64,000 bases of DNA from Adiantum capillus-veneris. Lineage: Eukaryota > Streptophyta > Polypodiopsida > Polypodiales > Pteridaceae. The DNA is taken from contig JABFUD020000331.1 of the NCBI GenBank assembly GCA_014529385.2, forward strand, positions 62,001 through 126,000, given 5' to 3'. Position 1 is the first letter of the stretch. Each line of letters starts with the position of its first letter. The position numbers and the translations under genes were made by a program. A model generated the notes under the pieces. The model had not been told where the DNA came from, ran no database searches, and worked only from the letters and a program-made list of their open reading frames with translations. This document shows, one piece after another, positions 1 to 9,647 of this stretch.

Positions 1-1
1 C

Positions 2-1210
2 GAACCAGTGATTCCTGTTACTACTCAGGTTATGCCAACAGTGGTCACTACATCAGTGCAAGATGATGGGCTAAGGCAAGACATGAGGCAAGTGGTAGAT
101 TTGATGAAGAATCTCAGCCTAAACATGCTAGGTCAAGTAGGAAATAATCGAGGTCGAGGGAGGTTTTCAAATCAGCCAGGAGGTGAAGAAAGGCCTAGGA
201 ATGGTGTTGGACAAAGCAATGGTAGGTTTTGGAGGCAGACGCCCACATGTTATAATTGTGGAGAGTTGGGTCACATCAGCCCGCAATGTGATAAGCCACC
301 AAGGATGGGGGGAGACATGTATCCATTGCAAAGACAGGTGCTAACTAGGTCAAATGATTATGGCATCGAAATTAAGGGAGATGAAAGAACCAGTGGATTA
401 ACCCAGGAGGAAAAGGGAAAGACAAAAGTGCTAAGTGTAGTCACCTTGGAGAAGGCATCAAAGCTAGAGGATACATTAGTGATGCCTATTGGGAAGAGGA
501 CCACAGAGGAAAAGGAAGGAATAAGTGCCCCAGGTCCTAGTAAGAAGAAAGAAAAGATCCATGAAGGCGAGGATGTCAAGGCCAAGAGGAAAAGGAGAGC
601 TCGTCGAAAGTTTCATGTTTCAGATTTTCCACTAGGGGATGGGCAATTAAGCTATGACTTGAAGGAGGATATGACGAGCAGGAAGGCAGATGTTACTTTT
701 GGGCAGCTTATAGAGATGGTGCCTAAGCTAAAGCGACAGTGGAAGAGGATGGTTAACCCAATGGAGAAAGAGCCAGAGAGAGGTTCAGTGAAGGTGTTGG
801 CAATGGACGAGCTACCGGACATTTGTCCAATAGTAGATGTGTGGCATAAAAGGAAAAATTTGGGACAAGGTTATGTGGATGGCGGAGCCCAAATATGCGT
901 CATAACACACTCATGCGTTGAGAAGATGGGTCTCACAGTGGCTGGGGTGTCAGGGTTTCGGATCAGATTGGCAAACCATCAAAAAGTAAAATGCTTGGGT
1001 GTTGTAAAGAGCTTAGAAGTGGAGGCATATGATGCAAAGGCAGTGGTTGATTTTCATGTGATGCCAGTAGGGTTGGGAGCATATCCTATTATACTGGGCA
1101 GACCATGGTTACGTGCAGTGGGAGCTGTTCAAGATTGGCGACATGGTACGATTAGCCTCTATGGAAAGACAGGTACCAAGAAGCTTTATAATATGGACAC
1201 AAGGAAATGA
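2..1210 (+). pseudogene. Gyp1 Gag C-terminus and aspartic protease
   Basis: The frame is open from the window edge. A CCHC zinc knuckle (CYNCGELGHISPQC) lies near residue 80 and would bind RNA in the Gag particle. A Lys/Glu-rich linker follows. A block containing RRKF, PLG, YDL and RQW recurs upstream of the protease in Gyp7 and looks like a lineage marker. The retropepsin active site reads VDGGAQICV near residue 291, with the flap-side ILGRPWL motif near 365. The expected Asp is present, followed by Gly-Gly rather than Thr/Ser-Gly. The frame stops at TGA 1208-1210, but the same frame stays open afterwards, so a nonsense change (CGA to TGA is the simplest) split one polyprotein. Confidence 0.85.
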
Positions 1211-1950
1211 TTAGAGGAGCTTTATGAAGATGAGGATGAGTCTAGTGATGAAGACTCTTCCACGGTGACAGATGAGGACAGTGATAGCACTACCAGCAGT
1301 GATAAGGATGCTGATGTTGCATTTCTTTTGATGGACAAAGAAATCCAAGAGATTGGTTTAGTTGCATTTGCGAATGAGGTTGAAGATGAAAGTGAAGGGC
1401 CTTATGAAGTGATTGAAGGGCTGATGCAAACCAAGGTTGAGTTGTCAAAGAAGCAGGAATTGATGACACAAATGATCAGTGGAGACCTCTCAGCTATGGA
1501 GAAGGATATATATTTGCACATGCTGGCTAGTTTTCCTGATTTGTTCATTACTTCATATGAAGAGATCAGAGGGTTCAAGGGCAAAGAGATGCATATAGAG
1601 CTGAAAGAAGGTGCTAAGCCAGTGCGGCAAAGGCTAAGAAGGATGGGTCAAGAGCAAATGGAAGCCTTGCGGGTAGAGGTGGACAAGTTATGGAGGGTAG
1701 GGTTCATAGTTCCAGTGGAGACCACAGAATGGGTGAGTCCAGTTGTAGTCAGTCCAAAGAAGGATGGGAAGTGGAGAATTTGTGTGGATTTTAAACCCTT
1801 AAACGCAGCCACTAAGAAGAACTCATATCCTCTTCCATTCATCGATCAGATTTTGGATTCAGTGGCAGGTTATGAGAGGTACAGTGTGTGTGATGGTTTT
1901 TCAAGCTATTTTCAATTGAAGATTGCTCTTAAAGACAACTTTTATTACGC
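1211..1950 (+). pseudogene. Gyp1 acidic linker and N-terminal half of reverse transcriptase
   Basis: This continues the frame of the gag-protease part. A strongly acidic Ser/Asp/Glu stretch (about 1230-1330) precedes the RT. RT motifs are visible: the VSPVVVSPKKDGKWRICVDF block (about 1735-1790), the LNAATKKNSYPLP region, and the first catalytic Asp in the VCDGFSSYFQLKI block near 1890-1925. The frame fails right after QLKIA; the next RT motif (TFITPWG) continues in another frame from about 1933. A small deletion of codons at 1926-1935 with loss of frame is the simplest reading. Confidence 0.85.
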
Positions 1951-3554
1951 CATGGGGCTGCTATTGCTACATAGTATTGCCATTTGGGTTGTCAAATGGA
2001 CCTTCCTTATATCAAGAGAGAGCAAATTGGGTGTTGGAACCATTCATTGGTAGTTGTGTTAAAGCTTTTATGGATGACTTCTGTGTCTATAGCAGTAGGG
2101 CTGATCACCATGAGAAGCTGCAGATGGTATTGGCTCGATATGATGAATGTGGAGGACAACTAAATCCAAAGAAATGTCATCTAGCACAGCCAAGGGTGAA
2201 GTTATTGGGCCATATGGTGTCAAAAAATGGCATTGAGGCTGATCCAGATAAGGTGAAGTCTATTATTCTTCTTCCATCACCTATGAGTACGAAGCAATTG
2301 GCAACCTTTATACACAAAGTGAAGTACATGGCACGGTTTATTCCATTGTCTTCGCAGCTTCTTTATCCATTACAACAAGTGGCAAAGCATGATCCATTGC
2401 AATGGGATGACAAGTGTGAAGAAGTGTTTCAAGAGGTGAAAGAGGTGTTAGGGGGGTTGTCAGCCATGCAGGCTCCTGATTGGGAGAAAGTTTTTTATGT
2501 AAATCCATCAGTAGGGGATGATGCCATTGGAGCCATGCTATTGCAAAAGGGGAAGGGCAGCCATTATATGAGGCCAGTGTATTGTGTAAGCCGAGTGAAG
2601 TTGGTAACAAAAAGAAACTTTGTGGAAGTAGAGCTAGTGATAGCCAATGTAATATTTGCTTGTCGACGATTTTGTCATTACTTGCTACCACGACCTTTTG
2701 TTTTCTTGACGAGTTACGCCTTTTTGCCTCAATTAATTAATGGCACTAACATGTCAAATGTGGTCAAGAAATGGGTAATTGAGCTGCAAGAGTTTGAGCT
2801 CTCTTTTTTAGTGGAAGATAGTACAAGAGCTACCCTAGTTGATTTGTTGACCTACAAGGAGAATCCCCTTATTGTTAAGGAAGAGGTGGTGAGAAAGGTA
2901 GTTGAAGAAGTGCCACAGATCAGCAATGCACATGTGTTGTTCTTTGATGGTTCATATAGAAAGAGCCATGATGCAGCTTCAGGGGGTATAGCACTTTATG
3001 ATCCAGAGGGAAAGCTAGTATGCAAGAGAGGGTTCAAATTGGATGCGCATAGTAACAATGAGGCTGAATATGCTACATTGGAAGCCGGATTACACATTTG
3101 TTTGAAGCATGGGGTTCGAAGGTTGAGCATAAAAGGTGATGCCTTGTTAGTGGTGAAGCAAGTGCTGGGTGTGTGGAAGAGCAAGAACACCTCATTGAAG
3201 GAAATGTGCTTCAGAATTAAAGGCCTGTTAAAAAAGTTCGAAGCATGGAGCATCAGACACATTGAACGTGCTCTAAATGGAGAGGCACATGAAGCAGCTC
3301 AAGGCATGATTGGGGAGCTATTCGTGGTGAGGACCAATTTACCTCTTTATCATGGCCGGGAAAGTTTGGCTCAAGAAGAGGAGTTTTTGCTAACAGGAAT
3401 CATTCCAAAGGAGATTCAGAAGTCTAAGAAGTATGGCTTTGTGCGTAGAGCCTACAGGTACAAGAGCTACCTTAGCCGAGTGAAGTTGGTAGCGGAGAGA
3501 AAGTTATCGGAAGTAGAGCTAGTGATGGCCAGTGTAATATTTGCTTGTCGATGA
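1933..3554 (+). pseudogene. Gyp1 RT C-terminus, native RNase H and RNase H-2 (copy 1)
   Basis: It begins with the TFITPWG and LPFGLSNGPS RT blocks. The catalytic pair is FMDD at about 2069-2080. The native RNase H is degraded: its first Asp block reads FYVNPS (Asp replaced by Asn), as expected for Tat elements. The second, archaeal-like RNase H (residues about 337-465) has LFFDGSY, NNEAEY and GDALLVV, the Asp-Glu-Asp triad. At about 3475 the sequence jumps back to native RNase H sequence, the start of an 885-bp repeat. The frame ends at TGA 3552-3554, where copy 1 of the repeat has CGA. Confidence 0.88.
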
Positions 3555-4360
3555 TTTCGTCATTACTTGCTACCACGGCATTTTGTTTTCTTGACGAGTT
3601 ATGCCTTTTTGCCACAGTTAATTAATGGTATTAACATGTCAAATGTGGTGAAGAAATGGGTAATTGAGCTGCAAGATTTTGAGTTCTCTTTTCTAGTGGA
3701 AGATAGTACAAGGTCTACCCTAGTTGATTTGTTGACCTACAAGGAGAATCCCCTTATTGTTAAGGAAGAGGTGGTGAGAAAGGTAGTTGAAGAAGTGCCA
3801 CAGATTAGCAATGCACATGTGTTGTTCTTTGATGGTTCATACACAAAGAGCCATGATGCAGCTTCAGGGGGTATAGCACTTTATGATCCAGAGGGGAAGC
3901 TAGTATGCAAGAGAGGGTTCAAATTGGATGCGCATAGTAACAATGAGGCTGAATATGCTACATTGGAAGCCGGATTACACATTTGTTTGAAGCATGGGGT
4001 TCGAAGGTTGAGCATAAAAGGTGATGCCTTGTTAGTGGTGAAGCAAGTGCTGGGTGTGTGGAAGAGCAAGAACACCTCATTGAAGGAAATGTGCTTCAAA
4101 ATTAAAGGCCTGTTAAAAAAGTTCAAAGCATGGAGCATCAGACACATTGAACGTGCTCTAAATGGAGAGGCACATGAAGCAGCTCAAGGCATGATTGGGG
4201 AGCTATTCGTGTTGAGGACCAATTTACCTCTTTATCATGGCCGGGAAAGTTTGGCTCAAGAAGAGGAGTTTTTGCTAACAGGAATCATTCCAAAGGAGAT
4301 TCAGAAGTCTAAGAAGTATGGCTTTGTGTGTAGAGCATACAGGTACAAATTGATTGGTGA
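2588..4360 (+). repeat. 885-bp in-frame tandem duplication inside Gyp1 pol
   Basis: Two adjacent units (about 2591-3475 and 3476-4360) line up with a constant offset of 885 bp (for example CCGAGTGAAG at 2591 and 3476, TCTTTGATGG at 2941 and 3826). The unit is 295 codons, so frame is kept. It covers the end of the native RNase H, the whole second RNase H and the linker to integrase. The copies differ at scattered positions, several being CG versus TG. Confidence 0.93.
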
Positions 4361-5243
4361 TGTCTTATACATGAAAGGGGCTGATCTTGTGTTGAGACGT
4401 GTACCTTGGTGGGAGGAGCTTTACAGAGTGTTGGAAGAGAATCATGAAGGCGCATGTGGTGGCCATTTTGCTCTAAAGATCACCTTGCATAAGATTTTGC
4501 AAGAGGGGTATGTATGGCCTAGTTTGCACAAGGATGTTCACCATTGGTGTAGGTCTTGCAATAGATGTGAAGCATTTGGGAAGAGAGTGTTGGAGCCAGA
4601 GCTACGAAAAACCATTATGGCGTTTGATGTGTTTGAAAAGTGGGGGATTGATGCAATAGGCCCGTTACCTATCACAAGCAGGGGCAAAAGCTATATCTTG
4701 ACAGTAGTGGACTATCTCTCTAGATGGGCAGAGGGTATAGCAGTAAAACAGATCACTGCAAAGGATGTGGCAAAATTTGTGTATGATGAAATATGTTGCA
4801 AGTTTGGGGTGCCATTAGAGCTACTTTCAGATAAGGGGCCAGGATTTAGAGCTAAACTGCTAGACTTCTTATGCACAAAGATGAAGATTAGGCACCAGCA
4901 TACCACTCCTTATTACCCGCAGTGTAATGGCTTAAATGAAAGATTCAATGGTGAGTTGGTACAAATTCTTTCTAAAGTGACAGAGCACCAAGGAAAGAAT
5001 TGGGATTTGGAATTGCCTAGTGCATTATGGGCTTATCGTACTTCGGTGAAGACAGGTACAGGGTTTACTCCATTTCATTTGGTGTATGGAAAGGAAGCAC
5101 TATTACCTGTGGAGGTAGAGTTGCCTGCGGTCAAGATGTTAGAGAAGTTGCTTGGGTCGCCTAGTGATGCATTCAAAGAGAGGCTCTTGCAGTTACAAGA
5201 GGTCCAGTTGGATAGGATGAGCGCATTGGAGCATTATGGGTAG
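3555..5243 (+). pseudogene. Gyp1 RNase H-2 (copy 2) and integrase core
   Basis: This is the same frame as the preceding segment. A second copy of RNase H-2 has the same FDGSY, NNEAEY and GDALLVV motifs. The integrase zinc-binding HHCC domain follows (HEGACGGH, CRSCNRC; about 4440-4575). The DDE core has Asp in WGIDAIG (about 4645), Asp in LLSDKGPGF (about 4830) and Glu in LNERFNG (about 4935). A conserved WAYRTSVKTGTGFTPF block follows. A single TAG at 5241 interrupts the protein just before the C-terminal domain. TAG from CAG is a plausible one-base change. Confidence 0.88.
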
Positions 5244-5609
5244 ATGCAGGATAAGGCTTTGGCAAAGATAAATGAAAAGGTTAAAAGTAAGGGTATCAAG
5301 AAGCATGACTTGGTTTTGCGCTACAACAGTAAGCTGGACAACACCTTCCAAAAGAAGTTTCAAATTAAGTGGGAAGGCCCTTTCAAGGTAGTGGAGTGTT
5401 TTCCAAATGGCACATATCAGCTGGCTAACCTGGATGGTGTTCTACATAAGTCAAGGGTAAATGGGTTGCATCTTAAATTGTATCATGCTAGATTGATGAT
5501 GGTGGAGCAAGATGAGCTGTCTGTGGATCAAGCAGTGTTGGTGAGGGATGAAGAGACCTGTGATGCGGCGAGTCTCATATCTCTCTTTGCTGCTGCTGAT
5601 CATGAATGA
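5244..5609 (+). pseudogene. Gyp1 integrase C-terminal (GPY/F) domain
   Basis: In frame after the TAG at 5241. It contains the SKLDN, FQIKWEGPF and NGTYQLANLDG elements of the GPY/F module of Ty3 integrases (residues about 25-80), then a short acidic tail ending at TGA 5607. The GPY/F module helps multimerisation and DNA contact. No chromodomain is visible after it, as expected for Tat elements. The stop codon sits inside the loop of a hairpin that precedes the polypurine tract. Confidence 0.8.
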
Positions 5610-5637
5610 TCTAGCAGGCTAGGGGATGGGCAAATTA
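5593..5637 (+). promoter_or_regulatory. Gyp1 polypurine tract with upstream hairpin
   Basis: The hairpin CTGCTGATC-ATGAAT-GATC(T)AGCAG (5593-5617, one bulged T) is followed by TAGGGGATGGGCAAATTA (5620-5637) and then TG of the LTR. The PPT primes plus-strand DNA synthesis. The boundary is chosen by analogy with Gyp4 and Gyp7, where PPT-like AGGG...CTAA is followed by TG. Confidence 0.7.
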
Positions 5638-6784
5638 TGTCAGGAGTTTTTTGGAGCAAGGGATTGCGCATATGTACATATACATGCATGGTGCATCAAA
5701 TAAAGGATTGCCCATTTTCCTGAGCCAGGTGGTTATGTGGGGCCCACATGTGTACAGGTAGGACAGTGTGTACATAGTGCATCGATTTTCACTATCACCA
5801 GTACCAATATGTTTTTTCTACAATAATGAGGAGTTTATAGCACGTAAAACTTCTCGAGGAAGCTATCCGCGGGCCGACGACGTGAGGTCAGCAGGTGCGT
5901 CAGATGGCATCTAGTGGCGTCAGGAGGGCGAACGAGGTCAATATTTGCACGCAGATAAGGACGGACACAACGTGGGTGTTTTCTTGTGAGAGTTATGCAG
6001 AAAGGTCATCATTAGGACCACTTTTTGGGGCCACTTCACGTGGTGGCGAGATGCATTATTGGAAAAAAGCTGAGTGCCAGGTGTGCGGATGATGCAAAAA
6101 GGTGACAACTATGCACTGCGAGGTCAGTTTTTGGCCTGTTCGGGGTCCGTTTGAGGTCATCTAAAAGGCCAAGGGTGCCCAACTAATAAATCTAAGTGTG
6201 GGAACTGAAAAAACAGAGAGAAGACCAGAGAAAACGTGGAGAAGAGAGGAGGAACAGCCGTAGGTGTGCTTTTTTGGGTTTTTGGAGCCTGTTTTGGCCG
6301 TAAGCTGCTCATCCGAGGTCGGATTTGAGCACTTTGACATTGTATACTGGGGTTTTGGGCCGTTCCGGACGCGATGGCGCTGTCCATTTTGCCAAATTTC
6401 TCACTCTTTTTCTGTTGTTTTTCTGTGTAAGTTTCTCCTATGAGCGAAGTTTCTGCTCCAGTTTGTGATTATATCTGGCTTATTTTACCCATACTGTGTG
6501 AGCTATTTGCCCCATTGGTGTTGGCCCAAGCTCATTTGTATCTAAACATCAGAAATTCTCCTCTTTTGAGCTGAGTTTTTTGGGGGTGTGTGTGTGTGTG
6601 TGTGTGTGTCTGTGTGGAGTGGGCAAGTGGATAGTCTCTCTCCTCTCACTCCAGAGGTGTGTTCCCTGTCTCGGCCAGGTGTGTTGTCTAAGCCGAGTGG
6701 TGCCCCATAGTGTGTGTGTGTATCTTCCCAAGAGTGTGTGTCGGGTCGTTATAGAGGCACTGTGTGTGTTTTCATCCCGCTCAC
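5638..6784 (+). repeat. Gyp1 3' LTR (right end lost)
   Basis: This begins TGTCAGGAG directly after the polypurine tract. A second copy of the same sequence, lying at 32917-34025 next to an equivalent PPT, confirms a repeated unit (shared landmarks include a (GT)n tract at 6588-6610 and the phrase GCCGAGTGGTGCCCC). No 5' LTR is in the window, so the right border cannot be fixed. Similarity to the other copy is lost near 6747. The foldback element begins near 6785. No coding content. Confidence 0.75.
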
Positions 6785-6961
6785 AACGTCATCACTGAAA
6801 GTTGAAAAGTCACAAACTGTCAAATAGTGATAGATTCTGAGGCTTTTGACACCACCAATGCGTCCGGAACGCCAAAATACCCTAAAAACGAATGTCTACT
6901 TGTCTCATTCCGACATCCGGAGAGGCAAAAAATGTCAAAAAACCCCAAAAAATGGGCTTTT

Positions 6962-7407
6962 TACTTAAGGCGCGCGAGAAGGCATTCTAAAATGCTAGAA
7001 TGCCCCTCTGCGCGCCGTTAGTACAAAGCTCCTTTTAGTGATTTTTTGACAATTATCTTTCAAGAAAGCCTACCCATGTTTCTCTATTGCACTTTTGCAC
7101 CATGCTCTCTCTCTCTCTCTCTCTCTCTCCCTCTCCTTTCTATAGCTTAGCATATTTAAAGAGAGAGAGAGTGAGAGACTCCCATTACTAACGGCGCACA
7201 TGGAGCATGTTTTGACCTCAAAAAACACCTCCTCGCGCCGTTAGTATAAGGTAACAGAAAGACTCTCTCTCTCTCTCTTTCCCCCGCCTTACTTCCTCTC
7301 TCTATAACACTCACACATACACACATAAACACATACACTGGTGGATGCACAGTACTAAAGGCGCGCATAGAGACATGCACACCGGTTGTTCCTCTCTACG
7401 CGCGCCT

Positions 7408-7485
<78 letters not shown>

Positions 7486-7875
7486 CTCTTTGTGTTTGTG
7501 TGTGTGTGTGTGTTATATTTGTGTGTCTGTGTGTTTATGAGTGTGTGTGTCTGTCTGTGTGTGTGTATGTTATATTTGTGTCTCTGTGTGTATGTTATAT
7601 TTGTCTGTGTGTGTGTGTGTGTGTGTGTGATCAAAATGCACTTTGTAGAATTGTAACAATGGGTGTGTGTGCTCACTCTTATAGACCCGAAATTATGATC
7701 TCTAAGGCTAAGATGATGAAGAAAAAACCTATGTGATAGATGGAGGCCTTTTTAGAGATTTTTTGACATTTTCCTCTCAAAAAGCTCTCTAAAAGAAGAA
7801 AAAAGGGGATTTTTACTAACGGCGCGCGATGAGGCATTCCAAAATTTTGGAATGCCCCCTCGCGCGCCGTTAGTA
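6962..7875. repeat. Four hairpins built on TACTAACGGCGCGC arms
   Basis: Hairpins lie at about 6962-7022, 7186-7246, 7353-7410 and 7814-7875. Each opens with a variant of TACTAACGGCGC and closes with its complement GCGCCGTTAGTA. The fourth is nearly perfect, with core GGCATTCC-AAAATTTT-GGAATGCC. The outer two lie inside the long terminal inverted repeats; the middle two lie between them. Confidence 0.85.
7411..7632. repeat. (GA)n then (GT)n microsatellites
   Basis: An uninterrupted GA tract of about 70 bp (7412-7484) is followed by GT-rich DNA to about 7630. Other tracts in the same element are (CT)n at 7105-7130 and 7262-7280. The long Arg-Glu or Ser-Leu open frames here are products of the dinucleotide repeat. 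Confidence 0.95.
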
Positions 7876-8047
7876 AAATGTTCTTTTAGGGGTTTTTGAC
7901 ATTCTTTGCCTCTTTGGATGTCGGAGCTAGGCAATTGGACATTTATTTCTAGGATATTTGGGCGTTCCGGACGCATTGACAGTATCAAAAGTTTCAAAAT
8001 CTTCCACCACTTGATAGTTTTGTAACTTTTTGAATTCTAGTGATGAC

Positions 8048-8217
8048 GTAAGCCGTATCAAATGCACCGCATATACCTTCTGAAAAAGGTGCTCGTATTA
8101 AATGAAAGAGAGTGATCGTCTTTAAGGACCACTAGATTATTAAATGAGGAGAGGGACACCTTTTATATTTTTGTTAATATCAATCTATTTTTCTACGTAA
8201 CGTAGGCTCTTCTCTCA
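8048..8217. other. Unassigned stretch before Gyp2 gag
   Basis: Mostly AT-rich sequence with no gene or clear LTR tip or primer-binding site. It may be the 5' leader of Gyp2, but nothing seen proves it. Confidence 0.3.
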
Positions 8218-9006
8218 TTGGAGGAGCTTATTTTCCTCTCTCTTCCAAAAGGCCCTCCAAAAGACCTCCGAAATCTCCTAATGCCCGATTGCCCGAAAAA
8301 ACCAAACCAAATCAGGAAAATCACGACAAATGTATTAGGAATTGTTCAACTACCTAGTAGCTCAGAAAAGGAAAATGTCGTACCAGTTCAAGTGGTTACA
8401 AGAGCACAAGCTCAAAAGAAAGCTAATGAGAATCCAGAGACAAAGAACACGGAAAGTGACACGAGTCCAAAGACAGATGATGGACCAGAGACAGACGCAC
8501 CTAGTCAGAAAACCAAGAGCAAACGAAATAGTTGGAAAGCTAGAAAGACTAGGATAAAAGCACGCAGGGAACGAGAGAAAAAATCCCTAGCTGAGAATCT
8601 TACCGAAGCTGAGGAGAAGATAAAACAACATGAGGAAAAGGAGGCATCTTCTCTTACACAGATGGTTAAACCTCTAGAAGAACCATCCACGGATGAGAAA
8701 CCGAGAAGTGCTAGTTCAAGAGGATCTGTGTTGGCAGAGACGGTTAATGAGACATTAGATGCCCTCTTGAAAGCTTATGATGTGAGGCTCAAAAACAACC
8801 AAACCCAAGAACATAGGTGGATGACATATCCCTATGCTGAACTAGAAAAGCAAAGGTTTGAAATGTGCCAGAAAATGATTCAAACAACCCAAGCTTTACT
8901 AGAACCACCAGTTGCAAAACCTAAGTATGTGATCCGTGTCATGCCTACACAAGTAATCCCACCAAACAACGAACTAAAAGAGCCAGATTCTAGTCATGAG
9001 CATTAG
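8218..9006 (+). pseudogene. Gyp2 Gag-region protein, N-terminal part
   Basis: A 262-codon hydrophilic frame. Near residue 60 it carries VVTRAQAQKK, the TRAQ-type motif commonly found between Gag and protease in plant Ty3 elements (Gyp1 has QVLTRS at the matching place). A long Lys/Glu-rich, probably coiled-coil stretch (residues about 95-145) follows. No zinc knuckle is visible. The frame stops at TAG 9004; the next segment is open without a break in a frame one base back, so one indel near 9000 separates them. Confidence 0.6.
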
Positions 9007-9647
9007 AACCAAGGATAGTACTGAATACCACGGATAACTCTTCCGAGGGATTTCACCAAGCTATACCTGAGGATTGTAAAGAGATAGATGGTCTTGACGA
9101 ATTGTGGAAACAAGTCAGAGAGGCCAATGAAGCCGATGACCTAAGAAGACGAGTAGACAAGACTGGAGATGAACGAGGAGTGTTTCTACCACCAATAGAG
9201 GAATTTGAGACTGGATCTCAAATGAATCTAGACGTGCGATCGTATTGGGGCGACAAAGGATCTGTACAATCTATGGATAGTCAACCCCATTCACTAAGAA
9301 CACTACCATCCTACATGGGAGAGTACGAGACCAAGTCAGATGTGGTTGCAGTCCCATCACAGAGACTGTCTCCCAACAAGGCCATCGATTCAAAGGGGCT
9401 AGTAGATATTCTATCTATCCCAATCACCTGTACGATAATGTTAGCCGAGTTGCTCAGAATAAGACCAAACATGTGGGCTAATGTGGGTAAATGTCTAGAG
9501 AAATTTGGTGTAAAAACCCCAATGACTCAAATCGAGGAAGGCATCAAAGAGCTTGAAATGCCTCAACTAAATACTAGGCTAGTGCCATTAAACAATGTAG
9601 GCGAGTATTACGAGGGAGAATATGGAAACACCACCCTTCCTATGTAA
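9003..9647 (+). pseudogene. Gyp2 Gag-protease linker
   Basis: Open from about 9003 to TAA 9645-9647. It includes a block near 9400-9510 (SIPITCTIMLAELLRI) that occupies the place of, and loosely resembles, the VTFGQLIEMVP / ITWPQLLHLAP block upstream of the Gyp1 and Gyp7 proteases. The stop is followed in the same frame by the protease, so this is a nonsense break in one protein. Confidence 0.6.

Larger units (their letters stand above)
1..6784 (+). mobile_element. Gyp1: Ty3/gypsy (Tat-like) retrotransposon, 5'-truncated by window
   Basis: The order gag zinc knuckle, aspartic protease, reverse transcriptase, degenerate RNase H, second RNase H, integrase and 3' LTR is visible. Two successive RNase H domains, the first worn and the second intact-looking, are the hallmark of the plant Tat lineage (Ogre/Retand/Tat). 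The 5' LTR and start of gag lie outside the window. The coding region is broken by a TGA at 1208, a frame change near 1930, a TGA at 3552 and a TAG at 5241, so this copy is dead. The 3' LTR starts at 5638 and is cut by the foldback element at about 6785. Confidence 0.9.
6785..8047. mobile_element. Foldback/TIR DNA element, CACTA-like ends
   Basis: The left end (ACGTCATCACTG, 6785) and right end (TAGTGATGACGT, 8047) are inverted repeats, and the similarity continues inward for about 240-290 bp on each side (for example CGTCCGGAACGCC at about 6861 against GGCGTTCCGGACG at about 7960). CACTG...TAGTG at 6793 and 8042 resembles CACTA transposon tips. Subterminal GCGC-rich hairpins are also typical of some plant CACTA families. 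No transposase is encoded and no clear target duplication was found, so the class is inferred. Confidence 0.72.

Noticed and set aside
7311-7736. Frames of 100-120 codons in the GA/GT tracts
   Set aside because: Arg-Glu, Ser-Leu, Cys-Val and His-Thr runs are translations of dinucleotide repeats.
6785-8047. CRISPR-like array from the repeated GCGCGCCGTTAGTA units
   Set aside because: Units are arms of hairpins in inverted orientation within a eukaryotic DNA transposon, with no regular spacers.
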